From the NCBI RefSeq assembly GCF_001911425.1, contig NZ_MPPL01000001.1:1959924-2023923 (forward strand): 64,000 nucleotides of DNA, in the 5' to 3' direction. Position numbers and translations under genes: made by a program. The notes under the pieces are model-generated. The model worked only from the letters and a program-made list of their open reading frames with translations, ran no database searches and was not told the origin of the DNA. Every line of letters starts with the position of its first letter. Position 1 is the first letter of the stretch. Source of the stretch: Mucilaginibacter polytrichastri (GTDB taxonomy: Bacteria > Bacteroidota > Bacteroidia > Sphingobacteriales > Sphingobacteriaceae). This document shows positions 9,267 to 18,590 of the stretch, piece by piece.

Positions 9267-9740
9267 TTGCTTATAACCATTACGTATAGTGGAGGCAATT
9301 TTATTTTTAAAAAATTTAAAGACGTGTATTATAAAATACTTGAATTCGAAAAACGATTATCATCTCACCAGGAATATACATTCAAAAGATATAATCAACT
9401 CAAAACAGTAATTATATACTTGAAATCATATTTTGATAACGATGGCAGTTTAACAGACAGGCAGACGCAATTGGATATGATAATGGAACTTGATAACGAA
9501 ATTGAATGCCTGCAAACATTACGACATTCGACCGATAAGGATACCGATTTTATATTGCGCGTTAATACCACTTTGAGGATAGTTGGTATTATGAAAAATT
9601 ATGTTCCAGAGCCTGTAGAAAACCCGGTGTATATAAAAGTGAGTTTATGGGATTATATTAAACAGAGGCTTTTCCCGGTACAAGAATATTCTCCATTTGA
9701 ATTTATTTATAAAGTTACAGCCACCTGGCCACAAGGATAA
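9267..9740 (+). CDS. hypothetical protein, orphan
   Basis: Up to 157 aa, AT-rich, no family recognised. It has two charged helical stretches (about residues 15-55 and 65-105) and a tail with aromatic residues. It has no signal peptide or transmembrane segment. There is no in-frame ATG near the 5' end. The listed start is TTG; an ATT at 9303 follows a GGAGG at 9291 by 7 bp and a GTG lies at 9324, so the start is uncertain. A hairpin over the stop codon and a very strong terminator behind it support a transcribed unit. Could be a recently acquired or fast-evolving gene. Confidence 0.55.
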   Translation: MLITITYSGGNFIFKKFKDVYYKILEFEKRLSSHQEYTFKRYNQLKTVIIYLKSYFDNDGSLTDRQTQLDMIMELDNEIECLQTLRHSTDKDTDFILRVNTTLRIVGIMKNYVPEPVENPVYIKVSLWDYIKQRLFPVQEYSPFEFIYKVTATWPQG

Positions 9741-9749
9741 GGCCAGGTG
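9722..9749 (+). other. hairpin spanning the stop codon of the orphan gene
   Basis: Perfect 9-bp stem CACCTGGCC/GGCCAGGTG (9722-9730 with 9741-9749) whose 10-nt loop holds the TAA stop at 9738-9740. No T run follows, so it is not itself a terminator. The true terminator starts 18 bp later. Confidence 0.6.
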
Positions 9750-9766
9750 CATATTAAATGATTAGA

Positions 9767-9816
9767 AGCATTATTTACGGGTTACACTTTATGAGCCTGT
9801 AAATAATGCTTTTTTG
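9767..9816 (+). terminator. strong intrinsic terminator of the orphan gene
   Basis: A 15-bp stem with a single G-U pair (9767-9781 with 9796-9810), a 14-nt loop and a run of six T. Confidence 0.88.
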
Positions 9817-9869
9817 TATGTAATAAATAAGTCTTATAATTAACATTATGTTAAGTAATAAACCTATTT

Positions 9870-9897
9870 AAAAGGCCTCTTTTTCAAGAAGCCTTTT
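9870..9897 (-). terminator. terminator of the gyrA-TPR operon
   Basis: Stem AAAAGGC/GCCTTTT (9870-9876 with 9891-9897) just beyond the stop of the second TPR gene. Read on the minus strand it ends in a short T tract. Confidence 0.65.
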
Positions 9898-9901
9898 GAT
9901 A

Positions 9902-11155
9902 TTATTTTAAAGCGTCGATCTGTTTTTGGATCTCCCCTGCATGTACTGTATCTTTTTTACCTAAGTAATAAGTTTTAAGATTGTTTAATGCGTCGTACGA
10001 TTTTGGATTAAGTTCTACCGCTTTAAGCAAATATGGTTTAGCCATATCAAATTGTGCGCTTGCTTTTGCAACTGCTGCATCATATGCTTTTTGCTGATTA
10101 GATGGTAATTTATTAGCTGCGTTATACATATCAATTGCCGGGTTAATTAATACATAACCTAAGTTTAGGTTAGCTTCAAAATAATTCGGATCAATTTCTA
10201 ATGCTTTTTTGTACATCTCTGCAGACTTGGCAAAGTTTTCTTCCTTTGTTTTTTGTGCAGCTGCCTTACCCGCTGCATCTTTAGCCTTAGTAACATCTTT
10301 ACCTGCAGATTCTGCCGCTTGTGAGTATGTTAAACCTGCATAGTAATACAATGATTTGTTTTTTGGATCATTGGCTATAGCAGCATTAATTTTATCAATA
10401 ACTTCCTTTTGCTTGCCTGTTTGCAGGTAAATTTCTACTTCACGTTTGCGGAAATCTGCATTGCTTGGGTATTTGGCAACACCATCGCTTACTGTTTTTA
10501 AAGCACCAACGGTATCTTTGTTTAACAAGTAAATGGTAGACAAATCTGTGTAAACACGTTCTTTACCAGCATAATTGGTAGTTAACAGTTTGTTATAGTT
10601 GGTAATTGCCTCCGGGTACATGTTGGCATTAGCTGCTGCTAAACCGGTGTAGTAAATAGCGTTAGTATCTTCTGGCAATACAGTACGGTAATAATCGAAT
10701 GATTTGTAGGCGTTTTTGTAATCTTTATTTTGATAGTCTTTAACACCTTTTGATAACTGGTATTGTGCCAGGTTAACATTGGCATGATCTATCAGTTTTT
10801 TGTTTTCGCCTTTGGTATCCAGTTCTTTTGCTTTTTTAATAGCTTCTTCTGCAGTTGCAAATAAAGGTGCTGATGTTGCTGCAACAGAATCCTGTACGGC
10901 TAGTGAAGAATAGATTGCTCCTTTTAAAGCAAAAGTTTGTGGTAAAACAGAAGTTTTTTCGTTTAACGATGCTTTATCTATCGAGGTTTTGGCATTGACA
11001 ATACTTGTTGCGGCAATAGCTGCTGTTAACTTATTACCTCTTGAGGTTTCATATTTGTCGTACTCGGATTGTGCGTTATTTAACTCCCCTTTTTGCGCAA
11101 ACGTTGTTGTCGCAACAAGGCCAAGCAAGCCGGTCATTAAAATTCTGATTTTCAT
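9902..11155 (-). CDS. exported tetratricopeptide-repeat protein
   Basis: 417 aa with a Sec signal peptide (a hydrophobic stretch then TTTFAQKG, cleavage likely near residue 20). At least five TPR-like helix pairs follow, with family signatures such as AIYYTGLAAANANMYPEAI and NYFEANLNLGYVLINPA, and a final segment LNPKSYDALNNLKTYYLGK. Likely a periplasmic protein-interaction scaffold; no enzymatic motif. Last gene of a minus-strand operon: the preceding TPR gene ends 7 bp upstream, and gyrA is the first gene. Confidence 0.85.
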   Translation of the reverse strand: MKIRILMTGLLGLVATTTFAQKGELNNAQSEYDKYETSRGNKLTAAIAATSIVNAKTSIDKASLNEKTSVLPQTFALKGAIYSSLAVQDSVAATSAPLFATAEEAIKKAKELDTKGENKKLIDHANVNLAQYQLSKGVKDYQNKDYKNAYKSFDYYRTVLPEDTNAIYYTGLAAANANMYPEAITNYNKLLTTNYAGKERVYTDLSTIYLLNKDTVGALKTVSDGVAKYPSNADFRKREVEIYLQTGKQKEVIDKINAAIANDPKNKSLYYYAGLTYSQAAESAGKDVTKAKDAAGKAAAQKTKEENFAKSAEMYKKALEIDPNYFEANLNLGYVLINPAIDMYNAANKLPSNQQKAYDAAVAKASAQFDMAKPYLLKAVELNPKSYDALNNLKTYYLGKKDTVHAGEIQKQIDALK

Positions 11156-11162
11156 AGTAATT

Positions 11163-12266
11163 TTAGTTTGTTAGTTGTTTTAATTTATCGTTAATCCTAT
11201 TTAATTGGTCTTCGTTCCTTGTTTTTAAGTAAGCCCATTGCAGCAACTGTAAACATTGTAAATTGTTCGGCAAAATAGTATTTGCTTTTTCAAACCATTG
11301 AATGGCACGGCCTATATTTTTTTGCTTATCGTTTTCCTGGTGAGCATATCCTTTAAAATACAATAAGCCGAGGTTAAAAACGGCATCATAATACCTGTTT
11401 CTCAATTCTATGGCTTGCAAATACGTTGACTCTGCCCTATCGTATTCATTTAAATGATCGTAACAGTTGGCCGCCATAAATGTAAGCTCGGCGTTGGTTG
11501 GGTTTTTTGCCAATAATTGAGGCAATAAAGGCTCTAACGCTTTATAATCCCTTTTATTCTGATAAATGTTAGTTTCTTCATAAAGTAAAGCTTTGTCATC
11601 CGGCAAAAACTTGCGCCCCTTTTGTATAATCTGCAGTGCTTTTGAAGTATCCTTAAGTGCCTTATAAACGTTTGCTGCTGCTATAACATCATCACTATGT
11701 ACGGTATCTGTATTTAATAAAATGGTATAATATTTTGCAGCATCGGTATAATTGCTCAATTTGTTATTGGCATAAGCTATATAACCGTTAATGCGCCTGT
11801 AACCCGGTACAAAGTGCTGAGCTTTTTGAAAAGCAACCAGTGCATCACTGTATTTTTTATCCTGTATTGCTGCAGCGCCCTTGCGGATGTATACGTTACC
11901 CAGGCAGCGTTTAGAGAAATCTAATTCTACCTGATATTTGTAACCGCCTGAAAGATGATCAAGCAGTACCGAGATCTGATCGAGCGTGTTGGCAGGGAGC
12001 CCAAGTTTATTAAGTGAATCTGTATAAAGGATGCTACTGTAAACTACCGCCCTGAAAACGCTTTTTGGTACGTTGGACGAATCCTTTTTGGTTTTAATCA
12101 AACTATCAACCTGCTTTTTAGCATTACTTAGATACTTAAGATCTTTTTGCTGCCTGTAAAAAGCCAGGTTGTTTACTACACCTTTAAGCGCCTCCGTTTG
12201 GCTAAACGCTAAAGGCGAAGTAAACAATAAGATAAAAAGCGATAAAATTATTCTACGCCCCGACAT
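11163..12266 (-). CDS. exported tetratricopeptide-repeat protein
   Basis: 367 aa, signal peptide at the N-terminus (hydrophobic residues 5-18, then LAFSQ). TPR arrays fill the rest, for example DALVAFQKAQHFVPGYRR, AELTFMAANCYDHLNEYD and AVFNLGLLYFKGYAHQ. It is a divergent paralogue of its downstream neighbour, suggesting an old duplication. It begins 9 bp after the gyrA stop, so the two are probably co-transcribed. The reason for the gyrA link is unknown; from memory the arrangement is common in Bacteroidota. Confidence 0.83.
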   Translation of the reverse strand: MSGRRIILSLFILLFTSPLAFSQTEALKGVVNNLAFYRQQKDLKYLSNAKKQVDSLIKTKKDSSNVPKSVFRAVVYSSILYTDSLNKLGLPANTLDQISVLLDHLSGGYKYQVELDFSKRCLGNVYIRKGAAAIQDKKYSDALVAFQKAQHFVPGYRRINGYIAYANNKLSNYTDAAKYYTILLNTDTVHSDDVIAAANVYKALKDTSKALQIIQKGRKFLPDDKALLYEETNIYQNKRDYKALEPLLPQLLAKNPTNAELTFMAANCYDHLNEYDRAESTYLQAIELRNRYYDAVFNLGLLYFKGYAHQENDKQKNIGRAIQWFEKANTILPNNLQCLQLLQWAYLKTRNEDQLNRINDKLKQLTN

Positions 12267-12275
12267 ATTTATTAA

Positions 12276-14912
12276 TTATTCTTCTTCAGTATCGTCCGAA
12301 TCTTCTTCTGTATCCGGCTCGTCTGTTAATTCATCATCATCTTCAATGGTATCAGCTGCAACACCTAAAGTATCAGCTTCAGTTGGCAAGTGCGTACCTT
12401 CTGTACCTTCTTCTACTATTAAAGCATCTTCCAGTTCTTCTTCTTCGCTGTGCTCAATTTTAGCTACTGATGCAATTTCATCATTGTTTTTCAGTGTGAT
12501 TAGCCTTACCCCTTGTGTGGCACGGCCCATTACACGCATTTCGCTCACCGCAATACGGATAATAATACCCGATTTATTGATGATCATCAGGTCGTCCTGA
12601 TCAGTAACATCTTTTATGGCAACAAGTTTGCCTGTTTTTTCAGTTACGCTAATTGTTTTAACACCTTTACCACCACGGTTGGTTACACGGTAATCATCTA
12701 TATCGGTACGTTTACCGTAACCTTTTTCTGATACTACCAGTACCGAGGTGCCTGGGTCATTAATGGCAATCATACCAACAACTTCATCCTGCTCATTCTC
12801 TAAAGTAATACCACGTACACCTGTTGCAGTACGTCCCATTGGCCTAACGGTCGATTCGTTAAAGCGTATTGCCCTGCCCGAACTGATGGCCATTACAATT
12901 TCGCTTGTGCCTGTTGTAAGGGTTGCAGCCAGTAAAGTATCACCATCATTAATGTTAATGGCGTTGATACCGTTTGAACGCGGACGAGAATAAGCTTCTA
13001 AAGAAGTTTTCTTAATGGTACCCTTAGTGGTACACATAATAATGAAGTTATTCTCCAGGTAGTCTTTGTCTTTAAGGCTAATTAGTTTGATGTATGCCTT
13101 AATTTTCTCTTCTTTAGGTATGTTGATGATGTTTTGGATAGCACGGCCTTTAGAAGTACGTGTTCCTTCCGGGATTTCAAATACCCTTAACCAGAAACAA
13201 CGACCGGCCTCGGTAAAGAACAGCATGTAATTGTGGTTAGAGGCAATCAGCAAGTGCTCAATAAAATCTTCATCGCGGCTGTTGCTGCCTATGGCACCTT
13301 TACCACCCCTTGCCTGGCGGCGATATTCTGTAAGTGCAGTACGTTTAATATAACCTTCGTGCGATATGGTTATTACCACGTCTTCATCCTCAATAAAGTC
13401 TTCAGTTTGCATTTCTGCAGCCGAGTGTACTATTTCGGTTTTACGCTCATCACCATATTTATCGCGAATCTCGATCAATTCGTCTTTGATGATCTGCATA
13501 CGCAGGCCTTCATCAGCCAAAATGGTTTTTAAATAAGCGATGGTTTCCATCAACGCAGCATACTCATCTTTAATTTTATCGCGCTCCAGTCCGGTTAACC
13601 GTCTCAGGGTCATATCCAGAATGGCACGTGCCTGTATATCGCTTAAGCCAAAACGGGTCATTAAACCTTCGCGTGCTTCATCCGGGGTGTTTGAACTACG
13701 GATCAATTGGATCACTTCATCCAGATGATCTAACGCTATCAGTAAACCTTCTAAAATATGCGCGCGTTTTTCAGCTTCGGCCAAATCGTATTTGGTACGA
13801 CGGATAACCACCTCATGACGGTGCTCCACAAAATGGTGGATCAGGTCTTTAAGGTTTAGCATCATTGGGCGGCCTTTTACCAGTGCAATATTATTTACAC
13901 TGAAAGAGGTTTGTAATGAGGTGTATTTGTATAAGTTATTTAAAACGATAGAGGAGTTGGCATCGCGTTTAATTTCATAAACCACACGGATACCTTCGCG
14001 GTTAGATTCGTCACGAATGGCAGAAATACCTTCAATCTTTTTTTCGTTGACTAGTTCGGCAGTACGCTCAATCATCATGGCCTTATTAACCTGGTAAGGA
14101 ACCTCGGTTACAATGATGCGCTCGCGGTCGCCGTTATAAATTTCAATTTCGGCGCGTGCGCGGATTACGATACGGCCACGGCCTGTTTCAAACGCTTCCC
14201 TCGCTCCTTCTACACCGTAAATAATACCGCCTGTAGGGAAATCGGGGCCTTTGATGTATTGCATCAGTTCGCCAACCTCTGCATCGCGGTTATCTATGTA
14301 AGCTATAGTAGCGGTAACAACCTCGGTAAGGTTATGCGGTGCCATATTGGTAGCCATACCTACTGCAATACCAGATGCACCGTTTACCAGTAAGTTAGGG
14401 ATTTTAGCAGGCAATACGGTTGGTTCTTCCAGCGAGTCGTCAAAGTTTAACTGGTAGTCAATCGTATCCTTGTTAATGTCAGCCAGCATCTCTTCGGCAA
14501 TCTTTTCAAGCTTGGCCTCAGTATAACGCATTGCCGCAGGTTCATCACCATCAATAGATCCGTAGTTACCCTGTCCGTTTACAAACGGGTAACGCAGGCT
14601 CCAGTCCTGGGCCATACGTACCATGGCGTCATAAACAGATTTATCACCATGCGGGTGGTACTTACCCAGTACCTCACCAACAATACGTGCTGATTTTTTG
14701 TGTTGTTTATTACTGTATAAACCCAAATCCAACATGCCGTAAAGGACACGGCGGTGAACGGGTTTCAAACCGTCGCGCACATCGGGAAGTGCACGTGATA
14801 CGATAACAGACATTGAATAATCAATGTATGCGGCACGCATCTCTTCATCAATATTTATTGGAATTATTCTGTCTTCGTTGTGTGGATTTTCGTTTCCTGT
14901 ATCTTCAGCCAT
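12276..14912 (-). CDS. gyrA: DNA gyrase subunit A
   Basis: 878 aa. Breakage-reunion subunit of gyrase, which with GyrB supercoils DNA. Catalytic Tyr is residue 130 in AMRYTEAK. The C-terminal beta-pinwheel has a GyrA-box-like motif, RRQARGGKG, supporting gyrase rather than topoisomerase IV. The C-terminal tail is strongly acidic (Glu/Asp-rich, about the last 60 residues). In the quinolone-determining loop the sequence is [10 protein letters not shown]: Lys91 stands where E. coli GyrA has Ser83, while Asp95 matches Asp87. First gene of an operon with two TPR genes. Confidence 0.96.
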   Translation of the reverse strand: MAEDTGNENPHNEDRIIPINIDEEMRAAYIDYSMSVIVSRALPDVRDGLKPVHRRVLYGMLDLGLYSNKQHKKSARIVGEVLGKYHPHGDKSVYDAMVRMAQDWSLRYPFVNGQGNYGSIDGDEPAAMRYTEAKLEKIAEEMLADINKDTIDYQLNFDDSLEEPTVLPAKIPNLLVNGASGIAVGMATNMAPHNLTEVVTATIAYIDNRDAEVGELMQYIKGPDFPTGGIIYGVEGAREAFETGRGRIVIRARAEIEIYNGDRERIIVTEVPYQVNKAMMIERTAELVNEKKIEGISAIRDESNREGIRVVYEIKRDANSSIVLNNLYKYTSLQTSFSVNNIALVKGRPMMLNLKDLIHHFVEHRHEVVIRRTKYDLAEAEKRAHILEGLLIALDHLDEVIQLIRSSNTPDEAREGLMTRFGLSDIQARAILDMTLRRLTGLERDKIKDEYAALMETIAYLKTILADEGLRMQIIKDELIEIRDKYGDERKTEIVHSAAEMQTEDFIEDEDVVITISHEGYIKRTALTEYRRQARGGKGAIGSNSRDEDFIEHLLIASNHNYMLFFTEAGRCFWLRVFEIPEGTRTSKGRAIQNIINIPKEEKIKAYIKLISLKDKDYLENNFIIMCTTKGTIKKTSLEAYSRPRSNGINAININDGDTLLAATLTTGTSEIVMAISSGRAIRFNESTVRPMGRTATGVRGITLENEQDEVVGMIAINDPGTSVLVVSEKGYGKRTDIDDYRVTNRGGKGVKTISVTEKTGKLVAIKDVTDQDDLMIINKSGIIIRIAVSEMRVMGRATQGVRLITLKNNDEIASVAKIEHSEEEELEDALIVEEGTEGTHLPTEADTLGVAADTIEDDDELTDEPDTEEDSDDTEEE

Positions 14913-15076
14913 TTTTAAATTATTCTGTAGAAAATATTACGCCTGTAACTGGTTTTTACATGTTTTTAAAGCGACCTGCGAAGATAAGAAATTTCACATA
15001 AAAACCACATCAAGTTACCAACACTATAAGTGCCATACTTTGAGTGAAATAGCTTATGTGATGGGTTGGAGGCCTA

Positions 15077-15472
15077 TTACATTACTTTTTTCCAATACTC
15101 TTCTACCATCAGGCCTTTAGGCAGTTTCCCGCTTAAAACTAAGGTATCATTACGAAGCTGCATATGGTAATGGATGGTTTTACCCGTAAGCGTGGAGGGT
15201 TGCGTGGTAAAGGTTTCTGTTTCGAAACAGGTATCGGCCTGTGTTACATAATCGCCGCCCTGATACTTTATAGGTTTCTCATTAGGTTCGATGATAAAGG
15301 CATTAAAATGTGCTTTGTCATATTGGCGCTGCAATTTATAATCTGTTGATGCGGTATCCCTTTTGCCATTGTAAATGCCACCTGCAAACTGCCAGGTGCC
15401 CTTTAACGTTTTAGGTGCAGACCATGAGCATAGGATAATGAGTATGGATATTGGGATAAATAGTTTTTTCAT
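15077..15472 (-). CDS. small exported protein, lipocalin-like
   Basis: 131 aa with an N-terminal hydrophobic signal (residues 4-17). The mature part starts LKGTWQFAGGIYNGK, a pattern seen in small Bacteroidota lipocalin-like proteins (DUF4488-type), in which a G-x-W opens a beta-barrel. Several beta-strand-like segments follow. The Cys at residue 15 (ILCS) does not fit a lipobox well, so a soluble periplasmic product is more likely than a lipoprotein. Function unknown. Lies between hemF and gyrA on the same strand, separated from both by more than 100 bp. Confidence 0.65.
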   Translation of the reverse strand: MKKLFIPISILIILCSWSAPKTLKGTWQFAGGIYNGKRDTASTDYKLQRQYDKAHFNAFIIEPNEKPIKYQGGDYVTQADTCFETETFTTQPSTLTGKTIHYHMQLRNDTLVLSGKLPKGLMVEEYWKKVM

Positions 15473-15497
15473 GGAGTAGATTTATTGTTTTCACCGC

Positions 15498-15596
15498 CCG
15501 TTATGCCGAGCTTGTTTTGGTACCCCACATCACAGGTAGCAGATTTTATTTCTTAGACTTAGCAAGTGGGATGCCGAAACAAGTTCGGCATGACGG
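15498..15596. repeat. dispersed inverted repeat (GTCATGCCGAACTTGTTTCGG family)
   Basis: Arms of about 31 bp (15498-15528 and 15566-15596) are imperfect reverse complements. Both carry CCGAxCTTGTTT and a CCCAC block. Near-homologous copies lie at 23662-23760 and 61587-61689. It sits between two genes and has no ORF. Confidence 0.85.
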
Positions 15597-15604
15597 ATTT
15601 ATAA

Positions 15605-16513
15605 TTACGCCCAGTCAATCCCTTTTTTTAATAACGATAAAGTACGCTCTTCATTGCTGCCTGCCTCGGGTTTAAAATTGTAAAACCATTTGGCGGTTGG
15701 CGGCAGGCTCATTAATATCGATTCGATGCGGCCATTGGTTTCCAGCCCAAATTTAGTACCTGCATCATAAACCAGGTTAAATTCGGCATAACGGCTGCGG
15801 CGCAGGTATTGCCACTCTTGCTGGGCTGCGGTATAAGTTTTAGTACGGTTACGGTTAACCAGTTCGGTATATATGGGCAAAAATGATCGGCCTATAGCTT
15901 TTGAAAACTCAAATATGGTTTCCCAGCTCAGGTTGTCATCAGCCTTTAACCTGTCGTAAAAGATGCCGCCAATACCGCGAGTTTCTTCGCGGTGTTTAAT
16001 ATAAAAATAATCATCTGCCCAGGTTTTAAACCGGCTATAGAAATCGGCATTAAATTGATCGCAAACTGATTTTAGGTGATTGTGAAAAAAGCGGGCATCC
16101 TCATCAAAAACATAATGAGGGGTAACATCTATCCCACCGCCAAACCATCTAACCGGCTCCTCTCCTGCTTTGGCAGGCATTTCGAAGTAACGGATGTTCA
16201 TGTGGATGATGGGCACCATGGGGTGGTTGGGATGCATCACAATGGATACGCCGGTGGCGAAAAATTCATCACTGTCAGCTTTGAATGCTTTCTTCACGGC
16301 CTCGGGCAGTTCGCCGTGTACGGCAGAAAAATTTACACCGCCTTTTTCGAGGATATTGCCATTTTGCAATACGCGGGTACGCCCGCCTCCGCCGCCTTCG
16401 CGTTCCCAGGCTTCTTCTTCAAACCGGGCAACCCCATCAAGGGCTTCCAGGCCTGCGCAAATTTCATCCTGTATCAGGCGGTAGTCTTCGGCTATCTGTT
16501 CCTTCGTGATCAT
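15605..16513 (-). CDS. hemF: oxygen-dependent coproporphyrinogen-III oxidase
   Basis: 302 aa, usual length for the family. Oxidatively decarboxylates coproporphyrinogen III to protoporphyrinogen IX in haem synthesis, using O2. Signature segments are present: GGGGGRTRVL near residue 40, the conserved histidines in SIVMHPNHP, RYFE, WFGGGIDVTPHY, and HREETRGIGGIFYD, plus SRYAEFNLVYDAGTKFGLET near the end. Cytoplasmic. Its presence implies aerobic haem synthesis. ATG start is clear. Downstream of an MFS gene (46 bp gap) on the same strand. Confidence 0.97.
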   Translation of the reverse strand: MITKEQIAEDYRLIQDEICAGLEALDGVARFEEEAWEREGGGGGRTRVLQNGNILEKGGVNFSAVHGELPEAVKKAFKADSDEFFATGVSIVMHPNHPMVPIIHMNIRYFEMPAKAGEEPVRWFGGGIDVTPHYVFDEDARFFHNHLKSVCDQFNADFYSRFKTWADDYFYIKHREETRGIGGIFYDRLKADDNLSWETIFEFSKAIGRSFLPIYTELVNRNRTKTYTAAQQEWQYLRRSRYAEFNLVYDAGTKFGLETNGRIESILMSLPPTAKWFYNFKPEAGSNEERTLSLLKKGIDWA

Positions 16514-16559
16514 AGCCGCAAAAATGCAGAAATAATGGAACCGGCAAAAACTATTATTA

Positions 16560-17819
16560 CTAAGCTACATTTGCATGACCAACCGGCTCGCCATCGGTTT
16601 CTACATAATTGAGGTCTTTACCGAAGCTTTCTTTTAGCCTGCTTAGGGCAATTAATGAAATTACGGTAAGTACTACCATCATAATATACCCGCTTTTAAT
16701 CATGCCATAATGGATTACCAAAACATTAAAGCCGGCACTAATGGGGATTAATGCACCACGTACAAAGTTTGGAACGGTAGTAGTAACGGTAGAACGGATA
16801 TTGGTACCAAACTGCTCTGAAGCAATGGTAACAAAAGTTGCCCAGTAGCCAACCGTACATCCCATAAAGAAACACAGGGCTATAAATTTTTCGGTAGTGA
16901 TGCCCGTACTGCCCAGATAGCAAAACGTGCTCACGAGTGTCATCAGTAAAAATACCAGCATGGTAAGCCTGCGCGATTTGGTGAACTGGGCAAATAAACC
17001 CGCTGCAACGTCGCCCACGGCAATGCCAATGTAGGTATACATAATGCCAGTACCGGGGCTCAATACTTCTTTAGCACCCAGTGCCTTACCAAACTCGGGC
17101 GATTGCGTAACCAGTATACCTACCACATACCACAATGGCGCCCCAATTAATATACAGCAGAGGTATTTGGTAAAACGGCCCCAATTGTTAAACAACATCA
17201 GGATATTACCCTTCGATATTTTTGATTTTTCTACATTTTTAAACATGCCCGATTCAAACGTACCCATGCGTAGCAGCAGCAAGGCTATGCCTAAACCTCC
17301 ACCTACAAAGTAAGCCGTGCGCCAATCGTGCTTGCCAACCTGTGCAGCAGCGACAGCACCAAACAGGCCTATTACAGCTACGATCATGGTGCCGTATCCA
17401 CGTTTTTCTTTACTTAAGGTTTCGCTCACCAGGGTTATACCGGCACCAAGTTCGCCTGCGAGGCCTATTCCGGCTATTACACGCACTATCGCATACCAGG
17501 TAATGTCGTGTACCAACCCATTGGCAAAGTTGGCCAGCGAGTACATGAGTATTGAGCCGAACAAAACTTTAATACGCCCATATTTATCGCCTATGATGCC
17601 CCAGATAATACCACCCACTAATAAACCGGCCATTTGCATATTAAGCACAAATGCACCTGTGGTACGCATATCGGCATCGGCTACGCCAAGATCATGTAAA
17701 CTTTTAATACGGATCACCGAAAACACAACCAAATCATAGATATCTACGAAATAGCCCAGTGCAGCAACCAGAACCAGGAAAATTACATTTTTAGTGAGCT
17801 TGTCGGCGTTGTCGGTCAT
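16560..17819 (-). CDS. MFS transporter, 12-helix metabolite:H+ symporter type
   Basis: 419 aa with about 12 hydrophobic helices. The cytoplasmic loop 2-3 motif GDKYGRIKVLFG (motif A) and the helix-4 segment VRVIAGIGLAGELGAGITL match the sugar/aromatic-acid/metabolite:H+ symporter branch of the major facilitator superfamily. Substrate cannot be told. hemF starts 46 bp after its stop, so the two may be co-transcribed; a functional link is not evident. Confidence 0.85.
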   Translation of the reverse strand: MTDNADKLTKNVIFLVLVAALGYFVDIYDLVVFSVIRIKSLHDLGVADADMRTTGAFVLNMQMAGLLVGGIIWGIIGDKYGRIKVLFGSILMYSLANFANGLVHDITWYAIVRVIAGIGLAGELGAGITLVSETLSKEKRGYGTMIVAVIGLFGAVAAAQVGKHDWRTAYFVGGGLGIALLLLRMGTFESGMFKNVEKSKISKGNILMLFNNWGRFTKYLCCILIGAPLWYVVGILVTQSPEFGKALGAKEVLSPGTGIMYTYIGIAVGDVAAGLFAQFTKSRRLTMLVFLLMTLVSTFCYLGSTGITTEKFIALCFFMGCTVGYWATFVTIASEQFGTNIRSTVTTTVPNFVRGALIPISAGFNVLVIHYGMIKSGYIMMVVLTVISLIALSRLKESFGKDLNYVETDGEPVGHANVA

Positions 17820-17879
17820 TAGTTTTTAATTGGATGTCCTAAAGTAGTAAATGTACTTTAACAGCAAAATAAATAGCAT

Positions 17880-17912
17880 AAAAAAACCCCCGCGCCATGC
17901 AGAGGTTTAATC
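17880..17912 (-). terminator. terminator of the cold-shock gene
   Basis: On the minus strand, AACCTC pairs with GGGGTT (one U-G pair) and is followed by a run of seven T. It lies about 20 bp after the csp stop. Confidence 0.75.
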
Positions 17913-17928
17913 ATATCAGAATGATAGA

Positions 17929-18126
17929 TTATATCTTTTTCACCTTTACAGCTTGTAATCCTTTTCTGCCTTCTTCCACATCATATTCTACGTCGTCATT
18001 GTCCTTGATAGCATTTACGCCACCTTGTACATCTTTGAAATGTACAAAAAGGTCTTTACCATCTTCGGTTACAATAAAACCGTAGCCTTTTTGTGTGTTA
18101 AACCATTTTACTTTTCCAGTTTTCAT
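17929..18126 (-). CDS. cold-shock domain protein (CspA family)
   Basis: 65 aa, a single cold-shock domain. RNA-binding motifs RNP1 (KGYGFI, residues 13-18) and RNP2 (LFVHF, 26-30) are intact, as is the opening GKVKWFNTQKG. Small single-stranded nucleic-acid chaperone acting in the cytoplasm. A possible -7 element at 18231-18238 would give a leader of roughly 100 nt, in line with the long structured leaders of cold-shock genes, but this is inference. Own terminator, so monocistronic. Confidence 0.95.
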   Translation of the reverse strand: MKTGKVKWFNTQKGYGFIVTEDGKDLFVHFKDVQGGVNAIKDNDDVEYDVEEGRKGLQAVKVKKI

Positions 18127-18230
18127 AATTATAAATACGTATTAAATTTTTTATTGAAGATTAATGTCATTAGCCCAACTGAAAAATAAAACTTAATTAT
18201 CAGAAAGCAAAAGGCTTAACCCTTACTTTT

Positions 18231-18238
18231 CAAATATA
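18231..18238 (-). promoter_or_regulatory. putative -7 element for the cold-shock gene
   Basis: On the minus strand this reads TATATTTG, an exact TAnnTTTG. No clear TTTG is visible 19-21 bp upstream, so the call rests on one element. Confidence 0.35.
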
Positions 18239-18590
18239 TAAAAATGTATTTAAAATAATAAAAATTAATTTTTGGTGAAAAAAGATAAAAAATAGCTGAT
18301 TTATAGTGTGTTTCGGCTATTATTTGATGAAAATTCTTCGTTTTTTAGTCCCGAAAATCAATAATAATCAAAACTACCTAACACATTGATGTAAGTAGTA
18401 AAGATTTAGAAAAGACCGGCATTTTTGCTTGTCGTAATGACGCATTGAATATCAAACCAGACATTGAAAATTAATTATCAGGCAAAACAAATAAATAGCT
18501 CCTGGCGGTTGATTTATCTGGTAAGTTTTCATCAACAAATTAACTTATTACCCGGTCAACAAATTCCCAAAAAGCTTGTTCAACTCTGTA
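18239..18590. other. intergenic region between csp and GH15 gene
   Basis: About 350 bp, very AT-rich at its left end. No ORF of note, no clear terminator and no inverted repeat of the families seen elsewhere. It must hold promoters for the divergent csp and GH15 genes, but beyond the -7 element above none was identified. Confidence 0.5.

Noticed and set aside
12169..12600. Plus-strand Ser-rich ORF at the gyrA 3' end
   Set aside because: Shadow of the Glu/Asp-rich gyrA tail.
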